DNA of 64,000 nucleotides from NCBI RefSeq assembly GCF_000213805.1, contig NC_015556.1, forward strand, positions 2,738,501 through 2,802,500. The letters run 5' to 3'. The DNA is from Pseudomonas fulva 12-X (GTDB lineage: Bacteria; Pseudomonadota; Gammaproteobacteria; Pseudomonadales; Pseudomonadaceae). Position numbers and translations under genes: made by a program. The number at the start of each line of letters is the position of its first letter. Position 1 is the stretch's first letter. The notes beneath the pieces were generated by a model. That model worked only from the letters and a program-made list of their open reading frames with translations, ran no database searches and had not been told where the DNA came from. Positions 56,194 through 64,000 of this stretch are shown here, piece by piece.

Positions 56194-58104
56194 ATGCGCC
56201 TGATTCGCCGTGCGCTGAAACTCATCGCTTTGCTCGTGCTGACCGCCCTGCTGGTCATCCTCTATTACATCGTCAATCCCAACCTTCCGGATTACAAGCC
56301 GGCGAAAAAGGTCCATTACCTGGGGCAATGGAGCGAGCAGCAGCGCCAGTTCTATTACTACACGCCCCAGGGCACTACGGTGAAAGGCCTGCATTACGAC
56401 TGGTTCACAGCCCTGGAGATGCCGTTCGGCAAGGCCAAGTTCGCCGATCCGGATTACTTGGCACGCTTCGGCTTTCTGACCCAGCCAGGGCAGAAAGCCA
56501 CGGCCTTGAACCCCGGCAACCTGCCGGTGGGCTTCGCCCGCCATCAGGATGGTGAGAGCGGCGTCCAGTATCTGGACATCACCTGCGCCGCCTGCCACAC
56601 CGGCGAGCTGCGTTACCAGGGCCAGGCGGTGCGCATCGATGGTGGTGCCGCGCTGCACTCGCTGGCGTCCACCGTGCCCACGCTCAAGGGCGGCAGCTTC
56701 GGCCAGGCCCTCGGCATGAGCATGGCGTCCACCTACTACAACCCGCTGAAATTCCGCCGCTTCGCCCATGAAGTGCTGGGTGAGCATTACGAGCGCGACT
56801 ACGACGTCCTGCGCGCGGAGTTCAAACAGGTTCTCGATCGCCTGCTGAGCACTGCCTACAACGACTGGCACCGCGGCCTCTACCCGACCGAGGAAGGCTT
56901 CGGCCGTACCGATGCCTTCGGTCGCATCGCCAATACGGTGTTTGGTGACAGCATCGATGCGGCCAACTACCGCGTGGCCGATGCGCCGGTCAGCTATCCC
57001 CATCTGTGGGATATCTGGAAGTTCGACTGGGTACAGTGGAACGGCTCGGCCATGCAGCCGATGGCTCGTAACGTGGGTGAGGCCCTTGGCGTAGGTGCGA
57101 AGCTGCAACTGCTCGACGCCAATGGCCGCCCCGTGGTCCACGATCAGCGCTACGCCTCCAGCGTGCGCATCAACGACCTTTATCAGCTGGAGGAAACCCT
57201 CAAGCACCTGCAGCCGCCGACCTGGCCGGAAAAGATCTTTGGCAAGATCGACTTGCCGCTCGCCAGCCGCGGACGCGCCCTGTACCAGGAAAACTGCGCC
57301 GTCTGCCACGCGCCGAAGGTCGTTCCGCCAAATCATCGCATCGCACCTGATCGCGATCCCGAGTGGCATATGCAGGTCATCCAGACATCCGTGGTGGGTA
57401 CCGACTCCACCACCGCCGACAATATCGCCGATCACCGCTTCGACATCCGCAAACTGGGCTGGAAGAAAGACGAGCTGGCGAAGCTGGAGGTGAAGCTATA
57501 CAGCAATAGCCTCGACAAGATCGACTTCAGCGCCATTTCCAGCGCCGAGGCGCTGGCCTATGTGACCGCCTACGTTGAAGACCGTGCCTATCGCGACAAG
57601 GGGATCGCGCCCGAGCAGCGCAAACGCATGGACGGTTATGGTCTGCCCATTGGCGTGCAGGAAATTCGCGGCTACAAGCCTCGTCCACTGGACGGCATCT
57701 GGGCCACGCCGCCCTTCCTGCACAACGGCTCGGTACCGACACTGTTTCATCTGCTCTCGCCGGTATCGGAGCGGCCTGCCAGCTTCTGGGTAGGTAATTT
57801 CGAATTCGATCCCAAGCATGTGGGTTTCATAAGCGACAAGTTCCTGGGCGGTTTCCTGCTCGATACGCGCATCAAGGGCAACGGCAATGGCGGCCATGAA
57901 TTCCGCGATGGCTGCCGTAACGATGGCGTCATCGGCCGTGGCCTGCAGCCAGAGGAGCGCTGGGCACTGGTCGAATACCTGAAGGTGCTGGGTAATCCGG
58001 CACTGGAAAACCAGTTGAGCGACGTACCGGCCAAGCCCTGGAATCCCGGGCAGAACTGCCAAGGCAGCGTGAAAGCGAACCACAAGGAGTCCAACGATGC
58101 TTAA
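56194..58104 (+). CDS. Di-heme cytochrome c, RoxA / fatty-acid diol-synthase-like
   Basis: A 636-residue protein with an N-terminal TM anchor (about 9-28, no cleavage site clear) and two c-type heme motifs, C131-A-A-C-H135 and C368-A-V-C-H372. Between them is LWDIWKFDWVQWNGSAMQPMARNVGEALGVGA (271-302, stated by position), the block typical of RoxA-like oxygenases and related Pseudomonas fatty-acid dioxygenases (PA2077/PA2078), rather than of bacterial cytochrome c peroxidases. A role oxidising an unsaturated lipid or polymer is inferred. It overlaps the next gene by 8 bases. AAGGA precedes the ATG. Confidence 0.8.
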   Translation: MRLIRRALKLIALLVLTALLVILYYIVNPNLPDYKPAKKVHYLGQWSEQQRQFYYYTPQGTTVKGLHYDWFTALEMPFGKAKFADPDYLARFGFLTQPGQKATALNPGNLPVGFARHQDGESGVQYLDITCAACHTGELRYQGQAVRIDGGAALHSLASTVPTLKGGSFGQALGMSMASTYYNPLKFRRFAHEVLGEHYERDYDVLRAEFKQVLDRLLSTAYNDWHRGLYPTEEGFGRTDAFGRIANTVFGDSIDAANYRVADAPVSYPHLWDIWKFDWVQWNGSAMQPMARNVGEALGVGAKLQLLDANGRPVVHDQRYASSVRINDLYQLEETLKHLQPPTWPEKIFGKIDLPLASRGRALYQENCAVCHAPKVVPPNHRIAPDRDPEWHMQVIQTSVVGTDSTTADNIADHRFDIRKLGWKKDELAKLEVKLYSNSLDKIDFSAISSAEALAYVTAYVEDRAYRDKGIAPEQRKRMDGYGLPIGVQEIRGYKPRPLDGIWATPPFLHNGSVPTLFHLLSPVSERPASFWVGNFEFDPKHVGFISDKFLGGFLLDTRIKGNGNGGHEFRDGCRNDGVIGRGLQPEERWALVEYLKVLGNPALENQLSDVPAKPWNPGQNCQGSVKANHKESNDA

Positions 58105-59239
58105 ACGATTCTGGCTTTGGCTTGGACGCCTACTGGGCAGAACGCTGGTCATTCTACTGGTCGTCGGCCTGGGTGGTTGGGCCGTGGGCAGCGCCTATTA
58201 CAGCTGGAAATTCTCCGGCCCGGTTTCCAGCGAAGAGCAAATTCCAGCCAATGAGGCTGCCTACACGGCTGGCATCATCGAAGATGCCATCCGCGTCGTC
58301 GAACAGCACCGTGACAATACCCGCGTGCTGCGTGACGCCCACGCCAAGGCCCACGGCTGCGTGAAGGCGGAAGTCACTGTCAAGGCCGATCTTGATGAAA
58401 GCATGCGCTACGGCGTACTCAGTGAACCCGGCAAAACCTGGCAAGCGTGGATGCGGCTGTCCAACGGCAATGCCTATCCGCAATTCGACCGAGCCCGCGA
58501 TGCCCGGGGCATGGCCATCAAGCTGCTCGACGTGCCGGGCGCCAAGCTTATGAACAATCCACGCAGTGCTGGCGATCAGGATTTCGTGATGTTCAATCAC
58601 CCCGCGTTCTTCGTACGTGACGTGGCGGAGTACCGCAGCAACTTCGCCGCACAAGCGGACGGCAAGAAAGCCCTGGCCTTCTTTCCGAGCTGGGATCCGC
58701 GAACCTGGGAGGTTCGCCACCTGATCATCGCGCTGAAAACCCTGTCCCCCGCCCCCGCCAGCCCGGTGGAAACCACCTACAATTCCATCGCCCCGTTCAA
58801 GCTGGGGCCGCACAACATCAAGTATCGGGTCATTCCGACTCCGGAAAACTGCCCGGCTTATGCCATTCCCAAACCCAATACCGATCTGCCCAACTTCCTG
58901 CGTAGCGCCCTCTATCAGCAGCTTTCCCTGGACCGCATGCCGGCCTGCTTCGCGCTGCAGGTACAACGGCAAAACCCGGATTACTACATGCCGATCGAAG
59001 ACCCCAGCGTGGAGTGGGACGAGAAGATCGCGCCGTTCGAGACCGTCGCCGACATCCGTCTGCCGGCTCAGGACTTCGATAGCTCGGAGCAGAACCTGTT
59101 CTGCGACAACCTGTCGTTCAACCCATGGCACGCCCTGCCCGAGCATCGCCCCATCGGCGGCATCAACCGTTTGCGCAAGGCAGTGTACGAGGCCGTGAGT
59201 GTCTATCGTCACGATCGCAACGCTGCACAGGGCCAGTAA
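58097..59239 (+). CDS. Membrane-anchored catalase-related haem protein
   Basis: A 380-residue protein: one TM helix (about 12-34) and a minimal catalase fold. Distal H82 (AHAKAHG), Asn N167 (FNHPAFFVRD), DARGMAIKLLDVPG, and the RxxxY proximal motif R360-K-A-V-Y364 near the C-terminus are kept, so heme binding is likely. Full-size catalases have about 480-750 residues; this short form groups with catalase-related proteins that process organic hydroperoxides. It overlaps the di-heme cytochrome gene, and AAGGAG precedes its ATG. Confidence 0.82.
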   Translation: MLKRFWLWLGRLLGRTLVILLVVGLGGWAVGSAYYSWKFSGPVSSEEQIPANEAAYTAGIIEDAIRVVEQHRDNTRVLRDAHAKAHGCVKAEVTVKADLDESMRYGVLSEPGKTWQAWMRLSNGNAYPQFDRARDARGMAIKLLDVPGAKLMNNPRSAGDQDFVMFNHPAFFVRDVAEYRSNFAAQADGKKALAFFPSWDPRTWEVRHLIIALKTLSPAPASPVETTYNSIAPFKLGPHNIKYRVIPTPENCPAYAIPKPNTDLPNFLRSALYQQLSLDRMPACFALQVQRQNPDYYMPIEDPSVEWDEKIAPFETVADIRLPAQDFDSSEQNLFCDNLSFNPWHALPEHRPIGGINRLRKAVYEAVSVYRHDRNAAQGQ

Positions 59240-59305
59240 GCCCCTACAGGTTGCAGCAGGCTGCTAGAATCGCAGCCTGTTCGCCCTGTAGAAAAGAGAT
59301 TGGCC

Positions 59306-59662
59306 TTGGAACTGTTCAAAGAATTCATCTTCGAAGCCGCCCACCGGCTCCCCCACGTCCCCGAAGGCCACAAGTGCGGTCGCCTGCATGGCCACTCGTT
59401 TCGCATCGCGGTCTATATCGAGGGTGATGTCGATCCGTATACCGGCTGGATTCGTGATTTCTCGGAGATCAAGGCCATCTTCAAGCCGATATACGAGCAA
59501 CTCGACCACAACTACCTCAACGACATCCCCGGCCTGGAGAACCCGACCAGCGAAATCCTCGCCAAATGGGTATGGCAGCAGCTCAAGCCGTTGCTACCGG
59601 AACTGTCGCGCATCCGTATCCATGAGACCTGCACCAGCGGTTGCGAATATCGCGGCGATTAG
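59306..59662 (+). CDS. queD: 6-carboxytetrahydropterin synthase QueD
   Basis: A 118-residue PTPS-fold enzyme with zinc-binding histidines in [18 protein letters not shown] (catalytic Cys and HGH) and the TSGCEYRGD tail with Glu. It converts dihydroneopterin triphosphate to 6-carboxytetrahydropterin in queuosine synthesis. There is no ATG. TTG at 59306 ([11 protein letters not shown]) with AAGAGA 7 bases upstream fits the usual family N-terminus and length; TTG at 59300 lies too close to it. A terminator follows. Confidence 0.9.
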   Translation: MELFKEFIFEAAHRLPHVPEGHKCGRLHGHSFRIAVYIEGDVDPYTGWIRDFSEIKAIFKPIYEQLDHNYLNDIPGLENPTSEILAKWVWQQLKPLLPELSRIRIHETCTSGCEYRGD

Positions 59663-59711
59663 ATTGGTCGTCCTCCGACGCAGCGATATCGCTGCTCAAG
59701 AGACCAGAGCA

Positions 59712-59750
59712 GAAACGACGAAGCCCGCGCTATGCGGGCTTCGTCGTTTC
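59712..59750 (+). terminator. Terminator after queD
   Basis: A long hairpin with stem GAAACGACGAAGCCCGC and a four-base loop; the strong stem ends in TTTC. Confidence 0.85.
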
Positions 59751-60060
59751 TGAGCCAAGATCATCCAGGGCATTGATATGATCGACTGGTGTTGTCCATG
59801 CCAGGCAGAGCCATTCGAGACAAACTCGCACCAGCTCCCCGGGTTACGCCCTCGGCTAACCCAGGCTACAAGAGCCCGTTAAGCACCTCAGGACGGAAGA
59901 CGTCTCCCCCCCACCAGCACCTTTGTGACAGTGGAGTCTTTCCAACTATTTCTTCCGTAGCCTGCGGTTGAGCGAAGCGCTACCCAGGTCAGCTTACCTT
60001 CTGGCCGCCTGCCTGGCGCCGCCGAGCGTTAAGCCTTCGGTTTTCCCGGCCCCAAAAGAC
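59751..60060. other. Intergenic region between queD terminator and rRNA operon end
   Basis: About 310 bases between the queD hairpin and the rRNA terminator. No gene, tRNA or repeat is evident. Open frames here are short and lack ribosome sites. Confidence 0.4.
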
Positions 60061-60094
60061 GAAACCCCAGACCTCTGTCGAGATCTGGGGTTTC
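60061..60094 (-). terminator. rRNA operon terminator
   Basis: A hairpin with GAAACCCCAGA / TCTGGGGTTTC arms just beyond the 5S gene; on the minus strand it is followed by a short T-rich tract. Confidence 0.85.
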
Positions 60095-60100
60095 TTATAG

Positions 60101-60220
60101 AAGCTTGACGATGACCTACTCTCACATGGAGAAGCTCCACACTACCATCGGCGATGCGTCGTTTCACTACTGAGTTCGGGATGGGATCAGGTGGTTCCAA
60201 CGCTCTATGGTCGTCAAGCA
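60101..60220 (-). rRNA. rrf: 5S ribosomal RNA
   Basis: 120 bases. The minus strand begins TGCTTGACGACCATAGAGCG and contains ACCTGATCCCATCCCGAACT (5S core); its ends pair through GCTTGACGA/TCGTCAAGC. Confidence 0.95.
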
Positions 60221-60355
60221 AACGGGTTGCTGCTTCGGGGTTTAGCCGCTGCAGCGAATTGGGTATGTGGTATCAGTTGGTATTACGTGTTCTCGCAAAT
60301 CTTCGGCACTACTGTCGACTTCAACCGTCTAACAGCCAAATTGTTTGGGTGTTAT

Positions 60356-63247
<2,892 letters not shown>

Positions 63248-63503
63248 TATAACCCCAAGCAATCTGGTTACTGTCTATAACGTGAAGACGACATTCGCCG
63301 AAAATTTGCACTTGAGAACAACGCAAATTTTACCTTGACCAGATTAATTACCAGTGAAAGTAATCAATCAGTCACTTCTATCACATACCCAAATTTTTAA
63401 AGAACGATGTTTCGACTGGTCAAAGACCAGAAATCAACATTCACACTGCCTAAACAGGAATGCTCATTTCTGAACTCTCAACTTAACGACTGCAACCAGA
63501 TAG

Positions 63504-63579
63504 TGGTGGAGCCAAGCGGGATCGAACCGCTGACCTCCTGCGTGCAAGGCAGGCGCTCTCCCAGCTGAGCTATGGCCCC
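63504..63579 (-). tRNA. tRNA-Ala (anticodon TGC)
   Basis: 76 bases on the minus strand, starting GGGGCCATAGCTCAGCTGGG and ending in CCA. Anticodon TGC sits in CCTTGCACGC. It is in the 16S-23S spacer, the usual place. Confidence 0.95.
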
Positions 63580-63598
63580 GTATCATCTGCACCTGAAT

Positions 63599-63675
<77 letters not shown>

Positions 63676-63760
63676 ATAACAGGGTCGCGTTACAGCATCG
63701 TCTTCTACAATGAATCAAGCAATTCGTGTGGGAGCTTATGAATAAGCTGCGATCTTCGAT

Positions 63761-64000
<240 letters not shown>

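Overview
The window is a chromosomal segment of a Pseudomonas species (sensu lato). The evidence is high G+C, an almost canonical OprI lipoprotein, the GntR-type prpB-prpC-acnD methylcitrate operon, the fabA-fabB pair, a TgpA locus, and several gene blocks whose order I recall from P. aeruginosa: oprI / L,D-transpeptidase / small ORF / tesA / ABC transporter; mltF2 / tatD / MCP; CHAD / tgpA / DUF58 / moxR; gpsA to PA1611-like kinase / fabA / fabB; uppP / pnuC / nadR-like. I cannot fix the species.

Layout. 1-3.1 kb: propionate catabolism (acnD fragment, prpC, prpB, gntR; minus strand) with a pair of inverted operator-like sites at the gntR start. 3.5-6.5 kb: a three-gene set of a retropepsin-like protease, an inactive-transglutaminase membrane protein and a glutamate-ligase-like ATP-grasp protein. 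6.6-8.3 kb: an atypical CysH-like reductase facing cysB. 8.4-11.4 kb: universal stress protein, thioredoxin-like and PilZ proteins with overlapping divergent starts, DAHP synthase, a small acetyltransferase. 11.7-17.8 kb: oprI, L,D-transpeptidase, tesA, YbbA/YbbP-type ABC system, greB, then a 156-bp MITE-like element. 18-24 kb: DoxX, MltF2-like lytic transglycosylase, TatD nuclease, chemoreceptor, thioesterase. 24-29 kb: CHAD protein and the moxR-DUF58-tgpA operon. 29-40 kb: HBM-type chemoreceptor, patatin, AI-2E-family permease, two hydrolases, hotdog thioesterase, sixA, gpsA. 40-45 kb: periplasmic binding protein plus PA1611-like hybrid kinase, then fabA-fabB behind a perfect palindrome. 45-50 kb: DUF3859 protein, secreted amidohydrolase, ECF sigma / anti-sigma / DUF4394 set, dienelactone-hydrolase-like protein. 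50-56 kb: azoR and divergent LysR-MFS-MmcQ, CSD-DUF1294 protein, uppP, pnuC plus nicotinamide riboside kinase-like gene. 56-59.2 kb: a RoxA-like di-heme cytochrome c overlapping a membrane-anchored catalase-related haemoprotein. 59.3 kb: queD. 60.1-64 kb: a ribosomal RNA operon transcribed leftward (5S, 23S, tRNA-Ala, tRNA-Ile, 3' part of 16S).

Most of the window is conserved core genome. No CRISPR array, prophage or transposase gene is visible. The strongest candidates for under-described biology are the di-heme cytochrome / catalase-related pair (56.2-59.2 kb), the protease / transmembrane / ATP-grasp trio (3.5-6.5 kb) and the non-iron-sulfur CysH-like protein at the cysB locus. Smaller items of note are a MITE with TAA duplications, TTG starts, a candidate 31-residue leader peptide and several palindromic operator candidates.
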